A stretch of DNA of 64,000 nt from Obelidium mucronatum (taxonomy: Eukaryota > Chytridiomycota > Chytridiomycetes > Chytridiales > Chytriomycetaceae), in contig JAIVFH010000131.1 of the NCBI GenBank assembly GCA_025765595.1, positions 1-64,000 of the forward strand, written 5' to 3'. The position numbers were made by a program, and so were the translations under genes. This document shows, piece by piece, positions 42,090-52,453 of this stretch. The notes under the pieces were generated by a model. It was not told the origin of the DNA, made no database searches, and worked only from the letters and a program-made list of their open reading frames with translations. The number at the start of each line of letters is the position of its first letter. Positions within the stretch are counted from its first letter, which is position 1.

Positions 42090-42219
42090 CACTGTTCTTA
42101 AAAACATTTATTTTAGCAGCATTATGTTATAGTAAATTTTATCTAAATATATGCATAACTTCATATTCTTGCCAGTTACCATGGCCCGATTCATTTATTA
42201 ATTTGGTCCGTTTACTTCA

Positions 42220-43080
42220 TCAAGCAAAATAAGAATTCAAGTCCTCTCCCAAATGCTTCTGAATCTCCGCAGTTAATTCTTGGCAGGCAATCTGGACTCT
42301 CTCATCCCCATCTTCCATCAACTCAGCAATCGTTGGTACAGTCTCAGGAAGAAGAATCAAAAACTCTTCACCCAATTGAACATAGAATTCTTGAAGTGCC
42401 TTGACCGTAACAATGCGACACTAAAAAGAAAAAACCCTTCAAGTCAGAAACAGCAAACAAACTTTTGGCACACACACACAAAAAAAAAGTTGTCTCACTC
42501 ACCATAACATCATCATTTCTCGACTTTTTCATAACCTCCTTATTCAAAATCTTCCACATTGGTTCCTTGGCGATATTAACAGCCAACAACCCAATCGTGG
42601 GCACAACATGACGCGTCATTTGATTCAAATAACTCTTTCCATGAACAGAAACTAAATCAATCTGGCCCGTCAAACACTTGCTCAACTTGTTGAACACTTC
42701 TTCAGTCACAGGTCCCGAAGAATACTGCAAGAACTTGTGTAACGAGCTCACAATCAATTCCCACCGCTTGTCCACGGTTCCTCCTTCCAATGTGGGGACA
42801 GTGCCTTTGAATGAATTCAGCAGGTCGATGGAGTGGTCGATTAAGTGCAACACGTAAGGGGAGAAGATTGTCTTGAGCTTGTCGAGGAGGTTGACGATGA
42901 GGCGGTACAAGAATAAAATGTTTTCAGTGTTTGAGGTAGTTTCTGCTGTGGCGCTGTTGAAAGCCCAGTCCACAATCTTGAAGAACAGTGGCTTGAAGTG
43001 AGATTCATTCAATCTGAGAACGAGTTGCAAGAATGCCGAGATGATTGCTCCTTCCACTTTCTCGATATCCTGAGTGAAAT

Positions 43081-43141
<61 letters not shown>

Positions 43142-46100
43142 GCCAAACAAAGTAATAACAACAAGTTAAAACTGAAGGTTACTCACCGACTCAGAATACT
43201 TTGCATGATACTTTTTACGAAACTCAAAACTAGACAAAAAGAACTTGACCAAATCATTCATAAACACAGTCAAATCCCCCTTCTCCATATTCGAAATCGT
43301 CATGCTCGAGACTTCAAACAATTCCAACGTGGCAGCAGCACCCAGCTTAAAGCACGGGACTACTTGAGTCGCAAGAATAGGAATCAAAGTTCTCACTGGA
43401 ATCTTTTTGGAAATGTTGCTTGAAATATCGCGTTTCGTGTTGCGAAACTGTATGGGTTTTTGACAAGACAGAAATGAATACCACATAACAAAAAAAAAAC
43501 AAACACCAACAAACCTTATTCAACACCTCCTTCCCACCAGTCAATCTATCATACGGCAAAAACATGCATTGAAGAATCTCGGCAACAAAAGGACTCAAAA
43601 ACTGTGGCATCACAGAAATGGCCAAATCGGCACACCCCAAAGCCGTCACACAAAGCTGATCCACCGCCAAGCTCTCACCCAGATCCTTCAACACCTTGAA
43701 AACAGTAGTCATGATTTTCTTAATGTATGGAATAAGACGAGGACCCAGTGTAGAACTAATTTTAAAAAAAAAAGAATAATTAAAAAAAACACACAACCCA
43801 GCCCAAAAAAAAAAAAAAATGAAGCTTACATGCACGATCCAATACACTCCAAAGCCGCCAACTGAATCTGCCGACTCTCACTCCCCAAAATCCCATCCTC
43901 CGTCAAAACCGGCAAAACCGCCGCAAACACTTGCGGCTCCACCCCCGAAAACTTTTCCAACATTGACTTGACACACTCAAACGCCGACAACTTTAACGAA
44001 ATATTCTCAGTCGACGATTCACCCTCCCCAACTGCCACACAAAGAGTCGTAAACACAGAGTTGATGACTTGGCTGTTTTGTTTATACGTGGCTTCATCCA
44101 CAACAGCCAACTTGTCCCGCGTCAAGTCTGTCACCCGGATGCGAATCGACACGTCTTGGTGCTCCAGAAGCGATAAGGCTAATTCAAAGAAGCTTGTGAA
44201 GGACATTAGTTGGTTCAAGTGAGACAAGATGGAGTTGAGTCTCTTTGAAAGGGATCTGTAAAAGTTGTTTTTCGATTCCACTTGTTGTTGTAACAGTGGC
44301 TTGGTTCCCAGAGTCTCCACGATAATCACCAAGGTGGTTTGGAAAATTGCGTGGTAGAGTGAATCCTTCTCTTCCAACACATCAGAGGCGGTGGCCGAGG
44401 TAGCTGGTTGATGCTTGTTCTTGCGTGGAATTTTGCTGTTGTTGTTGGATTCAACAACAAGAGCCCCCAAAACGTTATTGACAAAGTCCAAACAAATCAG
44501 CTTAAAGTGCTTAATCTCATTCGAAGCAAAGCTACGGACATCCAACTGCACACTCCCAACAAGTTCCGAAATTGTCGCATCCGCGCCATCATTACTAACG
44601 ACGGAAAGCTGCTCCACAGCCTCAGTAATCGCCACAACAGTCTTGATCTGCACCACAGACTCAAACTGATGCACAAGCGACAAACAAAACGGCGAAAGCG
44701 CTGCAATATCAGATGGATTGACCATAGCGATATCCGAAAACCGTTGCGAAGACTTGAGCAACAGCATCATAATCACAGAGTCCAAAAACTCAACGGGACC
44801 CAAAGTGGACACGAGAATTGTAAACAGGCGCAAGCGGCGGTGTTTGGGGATATGGAAGATGGAATCAATAAAGACTTCAATGATGGATTTGACGTCTAGT
44901 TTCTTGGTTGTGGATGATTTGGACTTTTTGATTAATGGGGGGATGATGGCTTCCAAGGTTTGTTGGATCACGTGGAATGAGTAGTCGTCGTCGCGGCGGA
45001 GGACGTTGGCGCCCATAAATGTGAAGATGGGGACAACGTTGAGCAGAACAGTGTTGGGGTACACATCAGCAAGCTCGGCCAACAACAAGAGCGCTTCATT
45101 GTGAGTCTGAGGGTTATCAGAAACTGCGAAGAAAAAAGTTAAATCAACAATCTTTTTCCCACACATGTACAAAAAAACTAAAGCCAGAAAACAAACCTCG
45201 GATACAAGAAACAATCAAATCCACACGAATAATACTCTCATCCACCGTCGCCCCAACCTCCTTCAAGCTCTTGATAATGTTCAACTTTGCTGTAATCAAA
45301 AGCTGCTTCATATACTCCAACGAAACAGGAATCCGAGAACCATCCAACGGCAAAACAAACCCAAGCAATTCAAACAGTGGTCCAATCAATTCACCTCTGT
45401 TTGTGATATTGGAAGTTGCATCCAATAATTCAAGAACAGTAATGAGTTCATTGACACCAGAGACAGATTCACTTCTACAAACGAAATTAGAACACGCAAA
45501 CAAAAACCAACAACGAACGGCCAAAAAAATAGCTCACCCATCAGATCTAGCCCTCTTGCCTCGCTGCTCCTCCACATCCTCTGCTGCCCCACTAATCTCA
45601 GACTTACAAGCCAAAATCACAGTCAAAACAACATCCGCATTCACTTGAACAAGTTTAATAGTTTTTTTAGCTGCCAAAGCCACATTCTTTGAACCCATCG
45701 CGGATACTTGAACCAACGTGGCAAACAAGAGCGAATGATGGTTTACTACACTTGCGAACCAAGATTGATTGATTAAACCAAGGACGTGGATGGATTCGCG
45801 GTCAACGTTTTCAGAAGCAGCAGAGGTAACTGTGGACGTTGCAAGGATTCTCAAAAAGAGACTCAAGAAGCGTCCAGATCTGTATCCAAAAACAGTGTTG
45901 ACATTGTTTGCGGCACTGAAGCAGTTCATCATTGCGAAACGGAGTGATAATTCGTCTTCAGAGCTGCACAGGTTGGCTTGCTCCCCGTTCCCGTACACTG
46001 TGTCAAACAGTGGTTGTAGGATCTTGACTTTCTGTGGAACGTGAACATTTTTCAAGGTGTTGAGGAGTTCGTATTTCTTGAGGTGGGTTGGTAAGGCAAG

Positions 46101-49100
46101 GACGGTTGTCAAGAGGAATGTGAGCACGTTTTCGGATTGGGTTTGATCCAAAACTGGAGATTTTTTGTTGAACAAAATGTCCGACAGGCGACGATGGATG
46201 TAGGTTGAATCTGATACGAGTTCTTGGCTGGTTTCCAAAATGGAGGCGACAAATTTGTTGGTGAGGTCTGGAAGTAAAAACTTGACCTTGTCTGTAATGG
46301 AAATAAGGTTAGAGCCAAGAAAAGAGTTTGAAAAAAAAAAAAACTAAAATTACTTGAAGAAGCTCCAAAGAAGGTATCAAACGCGAAAATCGCCGCTGCC
46401 GCCTTCTTGGAACCAGCAGTCGCAGCAGCTGCAACCACCGCCCCTTGAATCTGCTTGATAACTTTCAAGCACTTGACAGCTTGCTCACGAATAACCTTGG
46501 ACGGCCGCGTAAGAGCAACAAGCAACGAAGGAATCAACACTTGGTAATCACTTGGTGCCAACTTTGCCTCGACTTCGGCATTCAACAATACAGTCACCAA
46601 CCGCAAACTCTGAGCTTGAGTTGTTTCAAGAACATCTGATGGAAAGTCAAAAAAAAAGGTCTTTTTAACAAGATTTCTCAAATAACCTCATTGCTAAACG
46701 ACACAAACCTTTTGATAATGCCAAGTTGGTCAAAAACGGCAACGTGCGCTGCTTCAAGTATCCTTCAAAAAATGAACCCAAAACACCCTGGATGCCCTTG
46801 ACTTTACGGACAGACATCAAGATCTCAAAAGTCTCGCGTTCAACAGCGGCAATCTGATGCTCTGTAGATTCATCTGCTGTTGAAGCAGTCGTAGTTGCCA
46901 GTTTCTTCAAACGAGGCAACTGAGAAACCACGACAGACACACTGGACAAGACAAACACATTTTCCAAGTGTTGGAGCTCGCTTGGTTTCAACGACGGAAG
47001 AGAAGTCGGGAACGCAGTTGGAGTAAGCTCATCAAGAGCGCTGGAGCTGTTGAGAAGCAAGAATTCTTTGGCGTGCTTCAAAAGAGTTTGGGAAGCATTG
47101 AGCAAATGTTCACTGTATTGAGGGCTTTCCACGATTTTGGATAACACGGCCCAAGACAAAAGACGCGTTGTGGCGGTGCTGGGGCTGCTGTTCAAGATTT
47201 CTACAAGAGCATTGAAGGCTCGAGAGTCCTTGACAGCGTTGGCTGTAGAAGTGTTTTAAAAACTGTGGAATGGGCAAAAAGTTGGAAAAAAAAAAAAAAA
47301 CAACAAACCTGCAATCAAGGCAACAATTCTTCCAGCGATATCATCCAAAATAGGATCCATATCCACAGCTTTGCCCTTGTGTGTCTTTTCCGCTTGTTGA
47401 ATCTCTTTTGCCAACGCATCAGTTCCATCAAACAAGAGAGCAAACAAACTGCCATCCTTATCGCCGTTCGACTTTTTCATCTCCGCAACAACACCCGAAG
47501 CATACACAAACGCATTCACACTCTCTTTCCCCAACATGAAATAAGCCATCGCATAAACTTTGGCATCCGGATACTCCCTCCCAGCAAGCTGATCCAGCTT
47601 CAAAAGATGATTGAAAACAGCACGATAGTTTGACCGAGCGTTCTTGTTTGTCAAATGAGAAAGCTCATACAACGCCTTGACGCCTTGGCTTTCTGGAATG
47701 ACCAAAAACTCAACAAGATTGGCGACACTGTTGACCACCAAGCTTCGGATTTTAGGGTTGTTGTCGGTCAAAGCGGACGCCAATGCCTGGGGGATAAAGG
47801 CGAAATCTGATTCAGTGTCGAGGGATTTGGCGGTAATGTTTTGGGAGGAAATGATTTTGACTAGGCGTTCGTATCCGAGGAAGCGGATTTCATCGTCCGC
47901 GTGTTGGACACTGAGGTAGAGGGTTGTGTTGGTTTGCTTTACGGGTTCGTGGGCGGTGCCTACAAAGGCGGAACTGATGAGTTCAAATAGTTGTTCGGCG
48001 CCAGCTTGTTGTTTGGTGGAAGCAGAGAGAGACGCAATGCTTGAATTGACAACAAGAGGGAATGATTTGGAGATGGAGACCAAAAGTTTCTTGAGGGCGA
48101 CAACATCGGCTGGAGATGCAGTGGTGGCTGGGTTCATGTGAAGTGCGTCGTCCAAAATGAATCCACAGATTTTTTCCGCCAGTGGGGCAGTTAAAGTAAG
48201 AGTATGGATAAAGTCGGCGAATTCGGAATAAGTCGCTTTTCCAGCATGCTGCTGCTTTCTGAGTTGAAAGAAGGATGCGACAATAGCCAAAGTGAGGGCG
48301 TCTCCTTGATACAATCCCAATACTTCGGCCAGGGTCGCTCTCCAAAATGACGATTCCGACAATAACACTTCCAAAGACTCTTCTGAAATTTTAGGACAGT
48401 TTTCTTGAACATCGTAGATGGAAACCAAGCAACACGCTGCAAACTTTCCCAAATCAGGCTTAGCACGATCAACAATAACATCCGTCATGGCAACAATGAC
48501 AGGAGCACTGAATTGAATATGGTTGGACAAGTGAGACATGACCATATACGCAGCCGCTTGAACGTTGCCGATTGGCATGGCAGCCATAGCAAAAAGACAA
48601 GGCAAGACAATGCGCATCAAATCATCATTGAATTGAACAGTGGAAATGAATTCAATCATTGTTCCAGTAAAGAAGGAGCACAAGGACGCATTTGTTCCGT
48701 TTGGAATAATCATCTTCTCCATCATGTCGCAGATAAATTCAACGAGGGAAATGTCAATTTTGCAGCGCTGAACAAGAGTCGCACGATCCAACGGGACTTT
48801 CTTTTCCTTTTGAGCAGACAGCCAAGCCCAACGTGGTCTGTATTTTGATTGATTGTTTTTGGATTGATATGGGATGATTCCGTTTACATAAAGACGACGC
48901 AAAAACTCACGGCAGTTTGATTGTAGACAGAATGCGGGCAAACTGCCACGTGTCGTGGAACGGCAGGGCGAGCCGCAAGAGCGTATCGATGTTGAACTCG
49001 TTGATGCTGAACACTGGCTGGTTAGCATGGATGACCAATCAAAGCCAAGACGACGCACCGGAAGCGCTTGATCAGCCACTCGAGCGCCTTGAAGGCCGAC

Positions 49101-49426
49101 GGGTGCAGCAGACGCGGGGCGGCCTGGGCGCAGAACTTTGCGACGAGGCTGTCGAGGGCGGCGTTCTCCGCGGCGGCGAGCAGCGCGCGGTCCTGGCGCT
49201 TCAGAGTTTCGGCGAACAGCGAGTCCGCGAACGGCGCGAACGCCGCGGCGTCGAGGCGCGCGAGTCCGGCGAGGCCGCTGCAGCCGATGGCGAAGAACGC
49301 GTCGAAGTCGAGGTCGTCCGTCTGCGCCGCCGTCTCGAACAGCAGCGACGCCACGCTGCGCCGCGTCTTGGCCGCCGGCGCCGCCGCGTGCGCGAGCTGC
49401 GCGAGCTGGTGCTGCAAAGTCGTCAT
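42220..49426 (-). CDS. UTP10: U3 snoRNP component UTP10 (HEATR1 orthologue), 2134 aa
   Basis: Twelve exons: 49426-49059, 49006-48911, 48837-47309, 47242-46709, 46635-46354, 46291-45538, 45474-45197, 45123-43830, 43755-43515, 43447-43187, 43069-42503 and 42420-42220. The total of 6405 nt is in frame throughout. The N-terminus (MTTLQHQLAQLA, then ALEWLIKRFRINEFN) and the C-terminus (LLPETVPTIAELMEDGDERVQ through LNSYFA) match the UTP10/HEATR1 pattern, and the whole is helical HEAT-type repeat. It works in the nucleolus in the SSU processome and in rRNA transcription. Length matches the human protein (about 2140 aa). The first exon is much more GC-rich and Ala-rich than the rest. It diverges from cyclophilin with only 58 bp between ATGs. 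Confidence 0.93.
43083..43138 (-). repeat. 56-nt homopolymer (poly-T on the coding strand) in UTP10 intron 10
   Basis: An uninterrupted run of 56 A on the plus strand fills half of the 117-nt intron 43186-43070. It lies between donor and acceptor, so it forms an extreme polypyrimidine tract in the pre-mRNA. Its exact length is unreliable in most sequencing data. Confidence 0.85.
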
Positions 49427-49484
49427 TCTTTTATTGATTTAGTAAAACAAAAAAGAAAGAAAAAAAAAAAAGAAAAAAAAAGAA
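49427..49484. promoter_or_regulatory. 58-bp bidirectional promoter between UTP10 and cyclophilin
   Basis: The whole interval between the two start codons is A-rich on the plus strand (runs of A broken by single G). No TATA box is present. Poly(dA:dT) is known to exclude nucleosomes in fungal promoters, and this may be the main element. Both transcription starts must lie in or beyond this interval. Confidence 0.6.
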
Positions 49485-49979
49485 ATGGCAAACCCGCGCG
49501 TGTTTTTCGGCATCACCGCCAACGGCGCCCCGCTCGGCCGCATCGTCATGGAGCTGCGCGCTGACGTCGTCCCAAAGACTGCCGAGAACTTCCGCCAGCT
49601 TGTGACTGGCGAGGCCGGCTTCGGCTACAAGGGCTCCTCGTTCCACCGCGTCATCCCCGGCTTCATGTGCCAGGGCGGCGACTTCACAAACCACAACGGC
49701 ACGGGCGGAAAGTCCATCTACGGCACAAAGTTTGCCGACGAGAACTTTACGCTGAAGCACACTGGTCCTGGCGTCTTGTCCATGGCGAATGCGGGCAGAA
49801 ACACTAACGGTTCTCAGTTCTTCCTGTGCACTTCAAAGACCCCTTGGCTCGATGGCAAGCACGTTGTCTTTGGATCCGTCGTCGAGGGCTACGACGTGGT
49901 GCAGAAGATTGAAAGCTACGGATCGCAGAGCGGCGCAACAAAGGCAAAGATTGTCATTGCCGATTGCGGCCAACTCTAG
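49485..49979 (+). CDS. Cyclophilin-type peptidyl-prolyl isomerase, 164 aa
   Basis: Intronless, full length for a cytosolic cyclophilin A-type enzyme (residues 1-164). Active-site residues are all present: [16 protein letters not shown] (Arg, Phe, Met, Gln), [19 protein letters not shown], and [11 protein letters not shown] with the Trp needed for cyclosporin binding. It catalyses cis/trans isomerisation of Xaa-Pro bonds. No targeting signal. Codon use is biased to G/C-ending codons, suggesting high expression, unlike most neighbours. Confidence 0.95.
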   Translation: MANPRVFFGITANGAPLGRIVMELRADVVPKTAENFRQLVTGEAGFGYKGSSFHRVIPGFMCQGGDFTNHNGTGGKSIYGTKFADENFTLKHTGPGVLSMANAGRNTNGSQFFLCTSKTPWLDGKHVVFGSVVEGYDVVQKIESYGSQSGATKAKIVIADCGQL

Positions 49980-49989
49980 AGTGGTTCAT

Positions 49990-50830
49990 CTGTTACTGAA
50001 AATAATAAAAGCAACACTTTTGGATTAAAACGTATCGATCGGCTTCAAACGATATGACGCGCAAGCGTCGTGAACAAGCATCACTCCTTCTCACGAATGC
50101 AATCGTTATGCAGAAATCGGCAACGGATGGGGCCAGAACTGTATCAATTGTTTCATCATTCACAAAAAACAACTCTCTGACCTGAACATTAAGGACGACT
50201 CTGCATTTCGTGGTCTCTTTCGGTAGTTCTTGTGGGTAACAGTCGCAGATAATGCATCCAATGCTATCAATCACCTTTCGTTAGTTCTGTCACAGGTTTT
50301 TCATTGGACGTATAGAGTATTTTAAGGGTATCCTTTTTCGAATCCCCGGACTTTTTTACATAGCCTCTCCAATACTGATGGTAGTTCCTACCTTCATTCG
50401 TTTCGCATTCGAATCAGATGCTCCCTCCGGCGAAAAGATCCATAAACGTGAGGAGCCAATAACATATGACAAGCCTTCATTAAAGCCAAATGCCCCGCAT
50501 CATTGAAATCGATATCTCCAACAAACTCGACACTCTTGGAACAAGAATCCGTATCCAACAAAGAGTTTTTTGGCGGCAAATTCTGATTTCTTTACATAAC
50601 ATAATCACGTTTTCCCAGCCAAGCTGGCGATACAACTCAGCACCGACTTCCGAGGCATACAAGGTAAGAATATAAAGCTCCTTTTTGCGTCCTCCAACTC
50701 TTTTCGCCATTTGCATTAGCTCCCGCGATGCAAGCCGTGTCGCCACCACCTCCGATCGCCCCTGGCTCGATACAGCGCGCACTGCCGAGGTTGATTTTCC
50801 GTAGATAAACTCGAACGGAAGATAAAAAAA
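49990..50830 (-). pseudogene. Decayed paralogue of the GNAT acetyltransferase gene at 52-54 kb
   Basis: Three overlapping minus-strand frames align in order with the fusion gene at 52454-54969: FYLPFEFIYGKSTSAVRA through ELYRQLGWENVIM corresponds to its GNAT core, then NSLLDTDSCSKSVEFVGDID and LALMKACHMLL, then GCIICDC and VQVRELFFV. The frame changes at least twice, and everything before the GNAT fold is missing. It is a truncated, frameshifted copy and gives no evidence of a functional product. Confidence 0.7.
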
Positions 50831-50880
50831 CCGGTGGCAACTGATGGATGTGATTTTGAAGTTGGAAGGGAATCCAATGA

Positions 50881-50950
50881 GGATGCTAGCCAAGTCTTCG
50901 CCGCAGGAATTTATGGTTTTAAGAGTTCATGAACTTAGAAGGTGGATAAA
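50881..50950 (+). pseudogene. Relic of a 7TM-receptor gene tail
   Basis: The plus-strand reading SSPQEFMVLRVHELRRWI closely resembles the last residues of the receptor gene just downstream (SSQGFMVLRVKEGG, ending near 52150), with related nucleotides continuing a little past the stop (GGTGGATAA shared). The rest of the copy is gone. It sits 83 bp before the intact receptor ATG, so it is most simply the remnant of a tandem duplicate. Confidence 0.65.
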
Positions 50951-51032
50951 TTTATTTTATTTTATTTACAAGGATTTTGTGTTCAGCTTGGAGACTGGGT
51001 TGAACAGCCACGAATCCCACAATCACCAAACA

Positions 51033-52150
51033 ATGGGAGCCCCAGCTAAAAGCACTAGCAGGACCTCATTCCTGATAGATTACGCTTTCATTGTACCTCT
51101 TCTGGGTATTGGACTGATGCTCTCGCTTTGGATCCTTGTGACAATGGTCATTGGCCGCAAGCACTTTTCGGATCGACTGTCACACTGCCTCTTTCTTCTA
51201 ACATCTGGATACTTTCTGTGGCTGGCTGCTATTCTAGCGCTTTATCCAGTCAAAGCCGCGAAGGATGTGGAAGCTTGGAACTGGCCAATCCGCATCACTA
51301 CCCTTTGTGAAGCCACTTTCTCACAAATCGTTCTAGCTGGAACTGTTTGTGTTGCGCTGGAGCGAAACTTCAAGTTTGTTTTATTTTGATTTCTCTTGGC
51401 AGTAGAATCTGATTTCAAAAAAATGTGCTCAAGGATTCGACAAGAAAGTGTCGAAGCCACAAGAAAATACTTTGTGATTACTCTTGCCGTTGCCGCGACA
51501 TTTGCTATCGCTTTCGCACCTATATATTTATCATCTGTTATAAGCGAATCTGGACGTCCCATGGATCATCCTCAATCGGAGATCTGGACCGTTTTGGCTA
51601 CTCTCGATGGGGGAATCACTGGAACTACAACAGCCTGGCTTTATATCCGCACTTATTTCTATGCTAAAAAAGCATTGGCTATGCTTCCACCCGAAAAAGA
51701 AGCTCTGAGGATCAAGGCTGTATGTTATATGGGATAAATTGAGGTTTTCAGGTTTTTTTTGGAACTCACACATCCAAAAAAAAATTATTTCATTAGCAAC
51801 GTACTGTCATGATGTATTGCGCGCTTATGGCTGCGACTTTGGTCATCTTTCTAGTTCCCGCAGCTGTTTTGGCTTCAATTTATGACAATGAAGAACTGCT
51901 ATCCATCATAACAACCATGATTGCTCTGGATGGAATCATCACCCCACTGTTGATTATATTCTTTATGCCAAATATCCGCCGATCCTTGTTGTCGTTTGGA
52001 AAAGGAGCTGCAGGAATGCAACCTCCGGTTCAAAGAAATGACGACACGCGTCCCAAAGTTGAAATCAAGAGAGATACTGAATGTAATGCACCGGCTATAA
52101 ATTCGTCAAGCCAAGGTTTTATGGTATTGAGAGTGAAAGAGGGTGGATAA
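51033..52150 (+). CDS. Seven-transmembrane receptor (GPCR-like), 326 aa
   Basis: Exons 51033-51373, 51434-51719 and 51797-52150 (introns 60 and 77 nt) sum to 981 nt. The product has about seven hydrophobic helices, beginning with FIVPLLGIGLMLSLWILVTMVIG. A conserved-looking ERNF after helix 3 (ALERNF) stands where DRY-type receptors couple to G proteins. The tail is hydrophilic. Reading through the first intron instead leaves an in-frame TGA at about 51388, which supports splicing. The ligand is unknown. It resembles rhodopsin-class or related fungal 7TM families only in layout. Confidence 0.7.
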
Positions 52151-52453
52151 TCTTGTTTTCATAAGATAATAAAACTCGCTGAGTAATTTGTGTTAATTGT
52201 GTGCTCAAGCGATGGGAACTCCTGGGTTAATATTGGATACAGCTCTCGCCATTATTCTTCAAAGGATTCTAACTTGGTCTCGAGTGATACAAGTTCCAGG
52301 TGATCGAGAAGGGCGGGGATGTCGTCTTTGGGCGTAAGTGGTGCAAAGGTGTATAAAATTTTCGGAAGGAAATTGGGCCTCGTTAACTTTATATTTGTTG
52401 TTTTAACTCTTCAAGAAATTGCCTCATGAAACACAACTTCTTTTTATTCATTT
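52151..52453. other. Intergenic region between convergent genes
   Basis: About 300 bp between the stop codons of the receptor (plus) and the fusion gene (minus). It holds an AATAAA-like signal for the receptor at about 52169. Nothing else was recognised. Confidence 0.5.

Noticed and set aside
51374..51433. In-frame TGA in the 7TM gene, or a 29-nt ultrashort intron
   Set aside because: A normal 60-nt intron (GTTTGT to CTCAAG) removes the stop and keeps the frame, so neither recoding nor an ultrashort intron is needed.
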